Below are positions 1-8,776 of a stretch of DNA of 64,000 bases, piece by piece. The position numbers and the translations under genes were made by a program. This DNA is from Psychrobacter aquaticus CMS 56 (GTDB taxonomy: Bacteria; Pseudomonadota; Gammaproteobacteria; Pseudomonadales; Moraxellaceae): NCBI RefSeq assembly GCF_000471625.1, contig NZ_AUSW01000011.1, forward strand, positions 62,001 through 126,000. The letters run 5' to 3'. Under the pieces are notes generated by a model. That model was not told the origin of the DNA. It made no database searches and saw only the letters and a program-made list of their open reading frames with translations. Numbering within the stretch: the stretch's first letter is position 1; every line of letters begins with the position of its first letter.

Positions 1-984
1 TTGACTGCGATGATGACAGCATTTGTGGCCATCAGTGTGGCAGGCTGTAGTTCACCTGAATCTAACGACTCTGAACCAGCAGACGCCCAGACTGAAAATC
101 AAACTGCTGCCAATGTTGCCAACAATGACGCCGTTTCTGCTGAGATCATCGCAGTCGATACGGTGAAAGGTAATGTCGATTTGGCAATCAATCCGTCACC
201 CTTGGTTGTCTACGACATGTCATTAATGCAAGACTTGGCAGCACTTGATATAGCTATCGATGGTATGCCAGGTGAGCTACCTTTAGACAATTTACGTTCA
301 AAGACTCAGCCTGAACCAAAAGATGTTGGCACCTTATTTGAGCCAGACCTAGAAGCATTGAATGCAATGCAGCCACAAGCTATCTTAATTGGCTCACGTA
401 TGGCTGAAAAATATGACGCCTTATCAATTATCGCTCCAACGCTCGACATGACCATTGATACGGCAAAAATCTATGAATCCAGTAAACAGCGTTTGCATGA
501 TTTGGGCGCATTGTTTGGTAAAAGTGATCAAGCGGCAAAACTGCAAGGAGACATTGATAGCCTCATTGACGAGACTAAAGTTTTGACCAAAGATAAAGGT
601 AAAGGCTTGGTTGTGATGGTCAATGGCAATAAAATGTCCGCTTATGGTGACAAATCGCGCTACGGTTTTATCCATACTGTACTTGATATACCAATGGCAG
701 ACAATCAAATCGCAGACGCGCGTCATGGTCAGCCAGTTTCTTTTGAGTATTTACAAAAGACCAATCCAGACTGGTTATTCATCATTGATCGTAGTGCCGC
801 CATTGGTGAAGATGGCGCAGGTGCCAAAGCAGTACTGGACAATCCATTGGTTGCACAAACCACTGCATGGAGTAAAGATCAAGTGGTATACCTTAGCCCA
901 GACTCTTACCTTGCGTTCGGTGGCTACTATCAGTGGATACAAGATTTGACCACTATTAAAACTGCCTTTGCTGGCGCTAAATAG
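1..984 (+). CDS. Siderophore ABC transporter substrate-binding lipoprotein (5' end probably cut)
   Basis: Periplasmic binding protein that would deliver a ferric siderophore to the two FecCD-type permeases and the ATPase that follow. The readable protein has 327 residues. A lipobox-like V-A-G-C places the lipidated Cys at residue 16, followed by an Asn/Ala/Asp-rich linker to about residue 50 and a TroA/FepB-type fold with the family stretch VVYDMSLMQDLAAL near residue 70. The overall look is closest to the CeuE/FatB/YclQ group that binds catecholate siderophores; this is recognition, and the ligand is unknown. The first codon in the window is TTG and the signal peptide lacks a basic N-region, so the true start very likely lies upstream. 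It is followed 65 bp later by the first permease in the same direction. Confidence 0.85.
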   Translation: MTAMMTAFVAISVAGCSSPESNDSEPADAQTENQTAANVANNDAVSAEIIAVDTVKGNVDLAINPSPLVVYDMSLMQDLAALDIAIDGMPGELPLDNLRSKTQPEPKDVGTLFEPDLEALNAMQPQAILIGSRMAEKYDALSIIAPTLDMTIDTAKIYESSKQRLHDLGALFGKSDQAAKLQGDIDSLIDETKVLTKDKGKGLVVMVNGNKMSAYGDKSRYGFIHTVLDIPMADNQIADARHGQPVSFEYLQKTNPDWLFIIDRSAAIGEDGAGAKAVLDNPLVAQTTAWSKDQVVYLSPDSYLAFGGYYQWIQDLTTIKTAFAGAK

Positions 985-1049
985 TCACTGTTCAAGCAAC
1001 TGCTCTGAACGTCCGCTATATTTTTTCACTTTTTAAGCCAGTCGCCATT

Positions 1050-2150
1050 ATGTCGTTATTTTCACATCGTGCCCGTACCAGCGTTAAAAGCAGCTCTTCT
1101 TTGTCAACTGTCTCGTCCAGTTGGCAAAAAAGGGCAAGTAATGGTCAGCATCCCAAACATCGACGTGCAGCCATTCCACCGTGGTTGATAAACATCGGTA
1201 GCCTCATTATTATGGGGCTTTTGGTGTTATTGAGCCTATCTATTGGTGTGGCAGATTTTTCGTGGTCAGGTATTTTGCAGAGCTTGATTAATCATAGCGC
1301 CAATTCCGATAGCTCCCTGCTGCTGGTCAGCCGTATACCGCGGACCGTTGCTATTATCTTGACGGGTATTGCTATGGCAGTGGCTGGGATGATCATTCAA
1401 GTGGTACTAAAAAACCGCTTCGTTGAGCCATCGATGGTTGGTGCGACCCAAAGCGCTGCACTCGGGTTGCTGGTAGTCAGTCTGCTATTTCCAGCCAGCG
1501 CACTCATTATAAAAATGGGCGTAGCCACTCTCACTGCCATGTTTGGCATGATGTTATTTATGCTGCTCATTCACCGAATTCCGCCTACTGATTTTTTGAT
1601 GGTTCCACTGATTGGTATTGTCTTTGGCGGAATTATTGAGGCAGTGACGACCTTTATCGCTTATCAAACTGAGACATTACAGATGCTCAGCGTCTGGCAG
1701 TTTGGTGATTTTTCTGGGGTATTGGCAGGCCGTTATGAGCTTTTGTGGCTGACAGGTGGACTGTGCGTTCTTGCTTATATCATTGCAGACAAGCTGACCA
1801 TTGTCGGTCTGGGCGATAATATTGCGTTAAATTTGGGGATTAGCAAACGACAGGTGACATGGCTTGGCGTTGGTATGGTGGCGATGATGAGCGCCGTGGT
1901 GGTCGTGACGGTTGGCATGATTCCATTTATTGGTTTGGTCGTGCCAAATATCGTTAGCCGATTGATGGGCGATAAGTTACGCCGTAGCTTGCCAGCGGTT
2001 GCGCTATTAGGTGCTTCAGCGGTGCTATTATGCGATATTATTGGCCGCTCTATTCGCTATCCATTTGAAGTGCCTGTAGCCACTGTTTTTGGTGTGGTCG
2101 GCACCGTACTGTTTTTATGGCTATTACTACGTGCTCCGTCAGATCAATAA
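1050..2150 (+). CDS. Iron-siderophore ABC transporter permease (FecCD family), first subunit
   Basis: Inner-membrane permease of a ferric siderophore importer, expected to pair with the product at 2336-3385. The protein has 366 residues. A hydrophilic Ser/Arg-rich N-terminus of about 45 residues precedes a run of hydrophobic helices. FecCD hallmarks are visible: the coupling region GLGDNIALNLGIS and, after it, GMIPFIGLVVPNIVSRLMG. The N-terminal extension is longer than usual for the family (about 330 residues), so a later start is possible, but no better internal Met precedes the first helix. A 185-bp gap without a recognisable terminator separates it from the second permease. Confidence 0.92.
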   Translation: MSLFSHRARTSVKSSSSLSTVSSSWQKRASNGQHPKHRRAAIPPWLINIGSLIIMGLLVLLSLSIGVADFSWSGILQSLINHSANSDSSLLLVSRIPRTVAIILTGIAMAVAGMIIQVVLKNRFVEPSMVGATQSAALGLLVVSLLFPASALIIKMGVATLTAMFGMMLFMLLIHRIPPTDFLMVPLIGIVFGGIIEAVTTFIAYQTETLQMLSVWQFGDFSGVLAGRYELLWLTGGLCVLAYIIADKLTIVGLGDNIALNLGISKRQVTWLGVGMVAMMSAVVVVTVGMIPFIGLVVPNIVSRLMGDKLRRSLPAVALLGASAVLLCDIIGRSIRYPFEVPVATVFGVVGTVLFLWLLLRAPSDQ

Positions 2151-2335
2151 GACATAATATTAATATATAAGACAGCCAATCGTTTATGAGTCGCGTATGG
2201 ATGGTCATAGATTCATCGTATCGTGTGAGACCACATTACCGCTAGACCATGTTTTCTCTGGCGCTTGTTGCTTCTTTTGTTAATTTAACCGTCCTTTTGT
2301 CTGAATGGATAAGCTTGGCACTATAGGATTTTTCT

Positions 2336-3385
2336 ATGTTTTCGTCGTCTACGCCTAGCTCTACAGAAGAGAGCACCACAGAAAATGCTAACAACGCTAT
2401 TAGCGCTTGGCAAAAGCGCCTTGCGCAACTTTGGGCATTCATCGTAAGCCATCCAAAGTCAGTAGCGACCATTATTTTGGTTGTTTCGATGACGCTGTTT
2501 TTAACGCTCAACGTCAATGGGCATTGGGATTTTGCATTGCCGCTACGTGGCAAAAAACTGCTGGCATTGATGGTGGTCGGATATGCCATTGGCGTATCAA
2601 CCTTGCTGTTTCAGACCCTAACGCACAACCCGATTTTGACGCCTTCTTTATTGGGCTTTGACTCATTATATGTCTTGCTACAAAGCTTACTGGTCTTCTT
2701 TTTGGGCGCGATCAGCTTTACCAGTATTAATCCCATTACCAAATTTACGCTTGAAATTGTTTTAATGTTCGGTGCGTCCTTATTGTTATTCCAACTATTG
2801 TTTTCAAAAAACAGCCAAGATTTGACACGGTTGATATTGGTCGGTGTTATTTTTGGCGTATTGTTTCGTAGCTTGTCAGCCTTGATTGCCAGATTGATTA
2901 ATCCTGATGATTTTGTGGTCATACAATCTGCCAGCTACGCACAGTTCAATACGGTGAATCCACAACTACTTGGCATCAGCTTATTCATTTGCATTATCAG
3001 TGGACTGTTTGTTTGGCGCTGGCGCTATCAGTGCGATGTCTTGATGTTAGGAAAAGCACAAGCCACCAATCTCGGCATTAACTATCAACGCTTAGCATTT
3101 GGGCTGCTCACCGTCATCGCGGTATTGGTCGCAACTGCTACGGCTTTGGTCGGGCCAGTGACTTTTTTTGGTTTATTGGTTTGCGCGCTAACCAATCGCC
3201 TCGCTCGAAACATGTATCATAGCGAGCGCCTTATATTGGTCAGCTTGGTCGCAATGATTTGTTTGGTGCTCGGCCAGACTGTGTTTGAGCAGGTTTTGGG
3301 CATGGCAGGCGTACTATCGGTTGTCATTGAGTTGGCAGGTGGGATAGTGTTTTTGTTATTAATTTTTATGACTCAACCCCGTTAA
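2336..3385 (+). CDS. Iron-siderophore ABC transporter permease (FecCD family), second subunit
   Basis: Second inner-membrane permease of the ferric siderophore importer, 349 residues with many hydrophobic helices. It contains the FecCD-type segments LGKAQATNLGINYQ and TALVGPVTFFGLLVCALTNR. A polar N-terminus of roughly 35 residues rich in Ser, Thr and Glu precedes the first helix. Two different permeases followed by an ATPase is the standard layout of FatCD/CeuBC/YclNO-type systems. A 25-bp palindrome lies 11 bp after the stop codon, before the ATPase gene. Confidence 0.92.
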   Translation: MFSSSTPSSTEESTTENANNAISAWQKRLAQLWAFIVSHPKSVATIILVVSMTLFLTLNVNGHWDFALPLRGKKLLALMVVGYAIGVSTLLFQTLTHNPILTPSLLGFDSLYVLLQSLLVFFLGAISFTSINPITKFTLEIVLMFGASLLLFQLLFSKNSQDLTRLILVGVIFGVLFRSLSALIARLINPDDFVVIQSASYAQFNTVNPQLLGISLFICIISGLFVWRWRYQCDVLMLGKAQATNLGINYQRLAFGLLTVIAVLVATATALVGPVTFFGLLVCALTNRLARNMYHSERLILVSLVAMICLVLGQTVFEQVLGMAGVLSVVIELAGGIVFLLLIFMTQPR

Positions 3386-3395
3386 TGCTCAATTA

Positions 3396-3420
3396 TTAGG
3401 GCATGTTAAACACGCCCTAA
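3396..3420. repeat. AGGGCGTGTT-family palindrome between permease and ATPase genes
   Basis: A 25-bp near-perfect inverted repeat with arms TTAGGGCATGTT and AACACGCCCTAA around a single A. One position is mispaired. It could form a hairpin in the siderophore transporter transcript. Related palindromes occur at 42236-42277 and 48225-48247, and half-copies elsewhere in the window. It lacks a T-run, so it is a poor Rho-independent terminator. Confidence 0.7.
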
Positions 3421-3464
3421 CCCTAACAATAGAAAATTCAAAACTCTCTACAAGCAAAAATACT

Positions 3465-4223
3465 ATGATTAAAATAGACAATATCTCGCATCACATTGGC
3501 AAACAGCAAATCTTACATGACGTTACGGTGTCTTTACCAAGCGCCCAAATCATTGCGTTAATCGGGCCCAATGGTGCTGGCAAATCCACGTTATTTTCCG
3601 TCATGGCACGCCTGCAACCGCTACAGTCGGGACAAGTGTGTTTTGGGGAGCATGATATTGCCAGCTGTCATGCGAGAACCTTGTCTAAAACCGTCGCCAT
3701 GCTTGGGCAAGACAATCAAGTACAAGGGCGACTGCGCGTACATGAGTTACTGATGTTCGGACGCTACCCTTATCATCAAGGACAACCGACCACGAACGAT
3801 CAGCAAAAAGTACAAGAAATTATCGAACGCTTTGAGCTTGAGCCTTTAGCCGAGCGTTTTTTATCGACATTGTCAGGTGGTCAACGTCAGCGCGTATTGA
3901 TTGCGATGATTGTCTGCCAAGACACGCCGTATTTGTTGCTTGATGAGCCGCTAAATAATTTGGATATGTATCATGCTGGCCGCCTGATGCGTGAGTTACG
4001 TGAGCTGAGCCACAGCCAACAAAAAACCGTGGTGATTGTCCTGCATGATATCAATCAAGCGGCGCAATTTGCGGATACGGTCGTTACCATGAAATCAGGT
4101 CAAGTAATGGCGGTTGGCAAACCTGCCGACGTCCTAACAAAAGAAACCATGAAAGAGCTATACAATGTCGATGTTACCGTTCTGAGCCATCAAGGTCGTC
4201 CGGTGATTGTCGATACGGTTTAA
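3465..4223 (+). CDS. Iron-siderophore ABC transporter ATP-binding protein
   Basis: Cytoplasmic ATPase that powers the upstream FecCD permeases. The protein has 252 residues, normal for the FepC/YclP group. Walker A is GPNGAGKST (about residues 34-42), the ABC signature is LSGGQRQR, Walker B is YLLLDEPLNNLD, and the H-loop His is in VVIVLHDINQA. Strand, order and family make it the last gene of the importer unit starting at the left window edge. It converges on the PepSY gene; a weak hairpin (4225-4240) follows its stop. Confidence 0.93.
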   Translation: MIKIDNISHHIGKQQILHDVTVSLPSAQIIALIGPNGAGKSTLFSVMARLQPLQSGQVCFGEHDIASCHARTLSKTVAMLGQDNQVQGRLRVHELLMFGRYPYHQGQPTTNDQQKVQEIIERFELEPLAERFLSTLSGGQRQRVLIAMIVCQDTPYLLLDEPLNNLDMYHAGRLMRELRELSHSQQKTVVIVLHDINQAAQFADTVVTMKSGQVMAVGKPADVLTKETMKELYNVDVTVLSHQGRPVIVDTV

Positions 4224-4296
4224 AGACTGGCTATCTGAACCAGTCCTATTTCACATCATTCATTATTTAACAAGGCAGTACTTAACAAGGCATTGC

Positions 4297-5601
4297 TTAC
4301 CTCACCTTTTGCGACGCTTTTAACCGTTGTTGTCGAGATTTGTACCACAGATACACGCCTGTACCTGACAACACTGTCACGGCCAAGCCTATCATCGCTA
4401 AAAATATTTGATACAGTCGATGACTCCAGCCTTGACCAATGTGCCCCATGTGCAGCGTTGACAACCATTGGTCTGTCTTGGTCCCAAATGTGCTTTGATC
4501 CCCAAAATGAACACGCTCGACGCTGCCTGTTGCGGCATTAACCGTAATCGATGAGGCACCGCTGTGTGTACCGATGTCTTTATCTGTTTTAAAACGCAAT
4601 TGCCACTGTCTGTCTTCTGCCACCCAGCGTATGCCCAGTAGTTTTTGTACGCTAACACCATTATGTTGAGCAGCGAGTTCAGCCTGTGCACTAAGATAAG
4701 CAATACTATTGGCTTTGTTAACCACATTCGTAATAGCAACCGTCTCATTGTTGGGCGGCTTGCCTGTTGGTACGGGCGCCCTTGCTTGACGTGCTCTTCC
4801 GTCCCTCTCTTCAAGTCCTACCACTGCTTGCATCACAGGCTGATAAACTGACTTTAAATTAAAACCGACACTTGACCAAGCAATGACAAATAGCATGAGC
4901 CAAAGCCACAAACCAAACGCATGATGTAAGTCATAGTTAAGCTTAAAGGTATTGGTTTTGCGTCTGATTTTCCAAGCAGGAAGCCAGCGCTTAAAAAAGG
5001 AAGCCCGTTTTTTGTCAGATGATGTCTTAAGTGACTCTATTGCGGCTTTGTTCGACTTGACTGCTCTTGGAAAAGTAAGATAAAAGCCAATAAAGCAGTT
5101 AATCGTCCAAACCAACGCCACAATCCCTAATGTTAACTTACCAATATCACCAAGCAATAAGTCACGATGCAACCAAAACACCTTCCACATGGTATTGCGC
5201 CATGCCCACTCATCTTTATCGCGCGTACCAATGATATTGCCATTGTAAGGATTGACATAAACTTCCTGAAACGGCGCTTGAGCAAGGTTATTAGCCGCTT
5301 TGCCTCGCGTTCTATCTACCGAAAACACCGCTGACTTATTGGACGATAGTGAGGTTGGCATGCTAGAAAATTGATAGTCTGGATAGGCGCTGATAACATT
5401 ATCATGGAGTGCTGCTATCGGTAGCAGCGGCGTAGGCTGCACTTCGATACGAGCCAGCTGATGATTAAATATCTCATCTAGCTCTTCATGAAATGCCAAT
5501 AGTGTGCCAGTGATACCAGCGACGACCAAGAAGGCGGCCATGGCCAGTCCGGTATAACGGTGAATCCAAAGACAGCTTTGGCGCAAATTAAATGAAATCA
5601 T
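4297..5601 (-). CDS. PepSY-associated transmembrane protein, possible ferric-siderophore reductase
   Basis: Inner-membrane protein of 434 residues in the PepSY-TM family. Hydrophobic segments lie at about 13-36, 150-172, 238-262 and 395-418, with large periplasmic loops between them. Conserved His positions sit at helix ends, for example HRYTGL near residue 14 and HRDLLLG near 146, as in relatives thought to bind haem. Known family members such as FoxB and FpvG act in reduction of iron from siderophores at the inner membrane. Here the gene lies downstream of the TonB-dependent receptor on the same strand, separated by a terminator-like hairpin, and next to a siderophore ABC importer, which supports an iron role. 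The reductase function is inferred. Confidence 0.85.
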   Translation of the reverse strand: MISFNLRQSCLWIHRYTGLAMAAFLVVAGITGTLLAFHEELDEIFNHQLARIEVQPTPLLPIAALHDNVISAYPDYQFSSMPTSLSSNKSAVFSVDRTRGKAANNLAQAPFQEVYVNPYNGNIIGTRDKDEWAWRNTMWKVFWLHRDLLLGDIGKLTLGIVALVWTINCFIGFYLTFPRAVKSNKAAIESLKTSSDKKRASFFKRWLPAWKIRRKTNTFKLNYDLHHAFGLWLWLMLFVIAWSSVGFNLKSVYQPVMQAVVGLEERDGRARQARAPVPTGKPPNNETVAITNVVNKANSIAYLSAQAELAAQHNGVSVQKLLGIRWVAEDRQWQLRFKTDKDIGTHSGASSITVNAATGSVERVHFGDQSTFGTKTDQWLSTLHMGHIGQGWSHRLYQIFLAMIGLAVTVLSGTGVYLWYKSRQQRLKASQKVR

Positions 5602-5693
5602 TGATCTTGGTTCTTTATTAAGGGGTTATGTTGATTGGCTATTAAAAGTGGTTTTTATTATTACTATCACCGAGTGAAAAACTCACTGGCAAT

Positions 5694-5732
5694 AAAAAAG
5701 TCAGCTCTCATATAAAGACAGCTGACTTTTTA
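5694..5732 (-). terminator. Rho-independent terminator downstream of the TonB receptor gene
   Basis: Perfect stem AAAAAAGTCAGCT / AGCTGACTTTTT around a 13-nt loop, lying 24 bp past the receptor stop codon. It reads as a terminator on both strands because A and T runs flank the stem. It would reduce read-through from the receptor into the PepSY gene. Confidence 0.75.
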
Positions 5733-5755
5733 AACACCATTAAATGGCTGTTATA

Positions 5756-7852
5756 TTAAAACTGGTACGTTAAAGAGGTTTTGATGTTACGACCCATCTC
5801 AAAATCCGTATAATCATCATCCAAAGCGTTATTGCGTGAGGCATGGCTGGCATAAGTTTCATCAAAAATATTGTATACCCCAAGCGTGGCTTTTAGACCT
5901 TCAAATTGAGTCGGCGTATAGCTCATATAAATATCATGCACGTCATAGTTCGGTTTTTCGGTGTCATCATCAGCGGTATTAGGCGTCACTGAAGCAACAT
6001 AGGTACTGCGCCAGCCAAGTTCTGTAGTATCTGTTGGCGCATAACCAAGATTGACCATGTACTTGTCACCAGATTCAGAGCTACTACCGCTTACTGAGGA
6101 GATGTTGTAGCCAGTTCCATCCCCTTTACTACGGGCGCGCTCATAGCTTAGACCCATGCTAAAGTTGTTTGTTTTATAGTCAGCAGCGAGCTCTACTCCC
6201 TTAATTTTATAGTCCTCGTCTTTATTAATCACACCTTGGCAGCGCCCACCCAATTGTCCTGTGGCACAATCTAAACCAACTCTACCGCTACCCGCGCGCA
6301 CAAATTCAATATAATTTTCAATATCGGTTTCAAAATACTTGGCACTCAGTTGCAACGCATCATCAGCAAGGGTCAGGTCGCGCAGCGTCGTGGTAATACC
6401 GACTTCTGTGTTAGCGCCTTCTTCTGCTTTTAAGTCACTATTGACATGAGTACCCGCACCATCTGTGTTAAAAATAGTTTGGCTTAAGTCTGGGCCGTTA
6501 AACAGTTGCGTATAGCTGGCAAAAACCTGCGTACGCGGTGCAATCTCATAACTGGCAGCGAGTGCTCCCACGACATTGTCGTAAGTTTTTCCAGCAGAAA
6601 CGAATTCTGGCGACTCATAGCGGTCATAACGGACACCAGGCGTTACGCTTAGTTTGCCTATCTGCCACTGATCCTCTAAATAGACCGAGGTGTTTTTTGC
6701 CTCATCCGTGCCACTGACAGGTATGGTGGTACCACGCTGAACACTATTATATTCAGACTCTTTTTTATAATGCTCGACCCCAGCAATCAGCTTATGTGTG
6801 CCAGTGATGCCATCGATGATACTGCTATCGATCACACTGGTGTTTTGTATCTTAGCGCCTGTGGTTTTAACCTGTGCATCAAACTCAAAGCCTGGATTTT
6901 CTAAATAGTCGGCATCACGCAAAATCTGCGTCTTTGATTGATAGACATTGGTGTCTACATCGATTAATTTATTGACCGGATTAAACGTATAATCAAGCGC
7001 ATAAGTGTCGCGTTTGACTTCCTGCGGAATAATGGGGTTCCAACCACCAGCAGGAAAATCTGGGCGTAGTGGGAATTTCCCTTTGTTTTCAGTACGGCTA
7101 AAGCTGGCACCAACATGATGGTCATTGGCAATGTAAGCACCCGCTTTTAATAGGATGTTTTCGCCTTTACTGTCTTCGGTTTGAATCTTGCGCCCTTCAC
7201 CATCTTCACCCGCCTTGGCATCACGCTTGCCATAATAAGCAAGTAAATCAACGTTCTTCGCTGGTGCACCATAAACGGTGGCGGAGGTCAACAGCTCATC
7301 ATTATTACTGCCATAGCCTGCATGCAGTTTTGCACCAATTTTCTGACCCGGTTTGAGCAAATCTGCGGCATCAACTGTCTCAAAAGCCACTGCGCCACCG
7401 ATGGCATCGTTACCAAGTGTCACTGAGTTATTGCCAACCGCAACTTCTGCTTGTTTTAATAAGTCTGGATCAATCGTGACATCGCCCATATGATAAAACA
7501 AAGCACCTTCTTGACGTGCGCCATCAATCGTGACCTTTAGATTGGTATCATCAAGTCCGCGTACGCGTATACGCTGATTAACTGACGACGTACCACCAAC
7601 ACTAACACCTGGCACTATATCTAAGAAGCCGCTTAAGTGGCTTGCTTGTGCAGCGGGTGTGTAGTCATCTATATAAACAGAACCCTCTTGCACGTTATCA
7701 CGTACCGAGCTATTAGCCGTCACTGTGATGGTCTGTAACGTGGTATTTGGTATGTCTTCTACTGTGGCGGCACTGACCGCTTGCGACCATAGTACCGCTG
7801 CCACACCCATGGACAGCATCGTCAATTGACTAGATAACTTTACTTCACGCAT
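5756..7852 (-). CDS. TonB-dependent outer membrane receptor (haem/siderophore type)
   Basis: Outer-membrane gated channel of 698 residues that imports an iron compound using TonB energy. A signal peptide ends near residue 28 (AVSA-A). A TonB-box-like LQTITVTA follows at about 39, then a plug domain (about 50-165) with RIRVRGLDDTNLKVTIDGAR, and a 22-strand type barrel ending in the C-terminal aromatic signature TYQF. The plug resembles the haem/haemoglobin receptor branch, but the nearby catecholate-type importer makes a siderophore ligand equally possible. Two Cys residues in an extracellular-type loop (DCATGQLGGRC, about residue 535) may form a disulfide. A Fur-box-like palindrome lies about 150 bp upstream of the start. 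Confidence 0.92.
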   Translation of the reverse strand: MREVKLSSQLTMLSMGVAAVLWSQAVSAATVEDIPNTTLQTITVTANSSVRDNVQEGSVYIDDYTPAAQASHLSGFLDIVPGVSVGGTSSVNQRIRVRGLDDTNLKVTIDGARQEGALFYHMGDVTIDPDLLKQAEVAVGNNSVTLGNDAIGGAVAFETVDAADLLKPGQKIGAKLHAGYGSNNDELLTSATVYGAPAKNVDLLAYYGKRDAKAGEDGEGRKIQTEDSKGENILLKAGAYIANDHHVGASFSRTENKGKFPLRPDFPAGGWNPIIPQEVKRDTYALDYTFNPVNKLIDVDTNVYQSKTQILRDADYLENPGFEFDAQVKTTGAKIQNTSVIDSSIIDGITGTHKLIAGVEHYKKESEYNSVQRGTTIPVSGTDEAKNTSVYLEDQWQIGKLSVTPGVRYDRYESPEFVSAGKTYDNVVGALAASYEIAPRTQVFASYTQLFNGPDLSQTIFNTDGAGTHVNSDLKAEEGANTEVGITTTLRDLTLADDALQLSAKYFETDIENYIEFVRAGSGRVGLDCATGQLGGRCQGVINKDEDYKIKGVELAADYKTNNFSMGLSYERARSKGDGTGYNISSVSGSSSESGDKYMVNLGYAPTDTTELGWRSTYVASVTPNTADDDTEKPNYDVHDIYMSYTPTQFEGLKATLGVYNIFDETYASHASRNNALDDDYTDFEMGRNIKTSLTYQF

Positions 7853-8001
7853 AACCCACTCACTTTATTTACTATCAGAAATTAGAATTTTTGAAGTCTA
7901 TTTATTGTTGAGAACTACTTTTAGAAGCCGTTGATAAACGGTCTTTTGTAAAACTATTTTTTAGACAACTTGACACTACCCAAGCCTCACACACAAACAA
8001 C

Positions 8002-8026
8002 AATGCTAATGATAATTGTTAGCATT
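8002..8026. promoter_or_regulatory. Putative Fur box upstream of the TonB receptor gene
   Basis: A 25-bp palindrome with 8-bp arms AATGCTAA / TTAGCATT around TGATAATTG. Its centre matches the GATAAT-type hexamers of the classical Fur consensus. Its position upstream of an iron receptor gene fits iron-dependent repression by Fur. This is inferred from motif and context. Confidence 0.7.
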
Positions 8027-8250
8027 TCACAGCGAGAGGCATAATAACGAAGTATTAACAATTTGGCAATAATTAATAGAGACCATCTAGGCTTTTAATA
8101 AGGGTATATAGAACTAGGGACATTAAGGGCTACTAGGCTTTAGGACAAGAGAATCATGCTCTACCGATAGGACGCCTCTTAGTCGATTATATCGACGAGC
8201 CAACGATGACGACATAATGGCTATTCTTATGCTTCTCTCTTGTTTTTTCT

Positions 8251-8265
8251 GTACTACTGTACTAG
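8251..8265. promoter_or_regulatory. Candidate TrpR operator upstream of trpR
   Basis: The stretch GTACTACTGTACTAG repeats the GTACT/GTACTAG element that forms half of the enterobacterial TrpR operator. It lies about 70 bp upstream of the chosen trpR start, where autoregulation would act. The match is partial and the symmetry is poor, so confidence is low. Confidence 0.3.
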
Positions 8266-8332
8266 AATGCTGATACAAGATGACTTTCTATCTTTTTTTC
8301 TTTTGTCTTTTATTTTATGCAGATTAACGATT

Positions 8333-8608
8333 ATGAGTACTGATCCATATCGCAGTTTATTGAACCATTTAGCCAGTTGTACTGATGATACAGATATTGA
8401 AAAGCTGCTAAGTGCCCTGCTGACGGATAAAGAGCAACATGAGATTGCCAATCGTATTCGTATATTTGATTTGCTGGAGCGCGGTGTCACGCAGCGTGAT
8501 ATATCTGAACAATTGGGTGTTGGCATTGCCACGGTCTCACGCGGTGCCAAAGCCATGCAAATTCACGACCTCAGTGCTTTGCTAAACACACACAGGCAAA
8601 GCTCTTAA
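8333..8608 (+). CDS. trpR: Trp operon repressor family protein
   Basis: DNA-binding repressor expected to use L-tryptophan as co-repressor. With the start at 8333 the protein is 91 residues, close to the usual 100-110 for TrpR. The all-helical core is visible: LLSALLTDKEQHEIANRIRI, then a helix-turn-helix with VTQRDISEQLGVGIATVSR near residues 55-73. An open frame extends upstream to 8240, but the extra 31 residues are Phe/Leu-rich and unlike TrpR, so the internal ATG is preferred although its ribosome binding site is weak. It lies 168 bp upstream of trpE in the same direction, which suggests that trpE-trpG is a target. Confidence 0.88.
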   Translation: MSTDPYRSLLNHLASCTDDTDIEKLLSALLTDKEQHEIANRIRIFDLLERGVTQRDISEQLGVGIATVSRGAKAMQIHDLSALLNTHRQSS

Positions 8609-8776
8609 CGTATAGGCAATTCACTATAAAAAAGTTACAGCGTTAACCTCGCTTGAATTACTACATATATTTCTGCACTCGGTTGACTTGTACCACTTTC
8701 AAATTGGATCAACTCTCTTAAACAATTCTTTCTATATTTTTAGCGGATACTCCTTTTAATTATTTCGGACTTTGTT

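Larger units (their letters stand above)
7853..8332. other. 480-bp intergenic region between divergent TonB receptor and trpR
   Basis: Control region for two divergent genes. It holds the Fur-box-like palindrome (8002-8026), a second small palindrome TCGATTATATCGA near 8179-8191, and a candidate TrpR site (8251-8265). No open frame with a convincing start and codon use was found. Confidence 0.6.
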
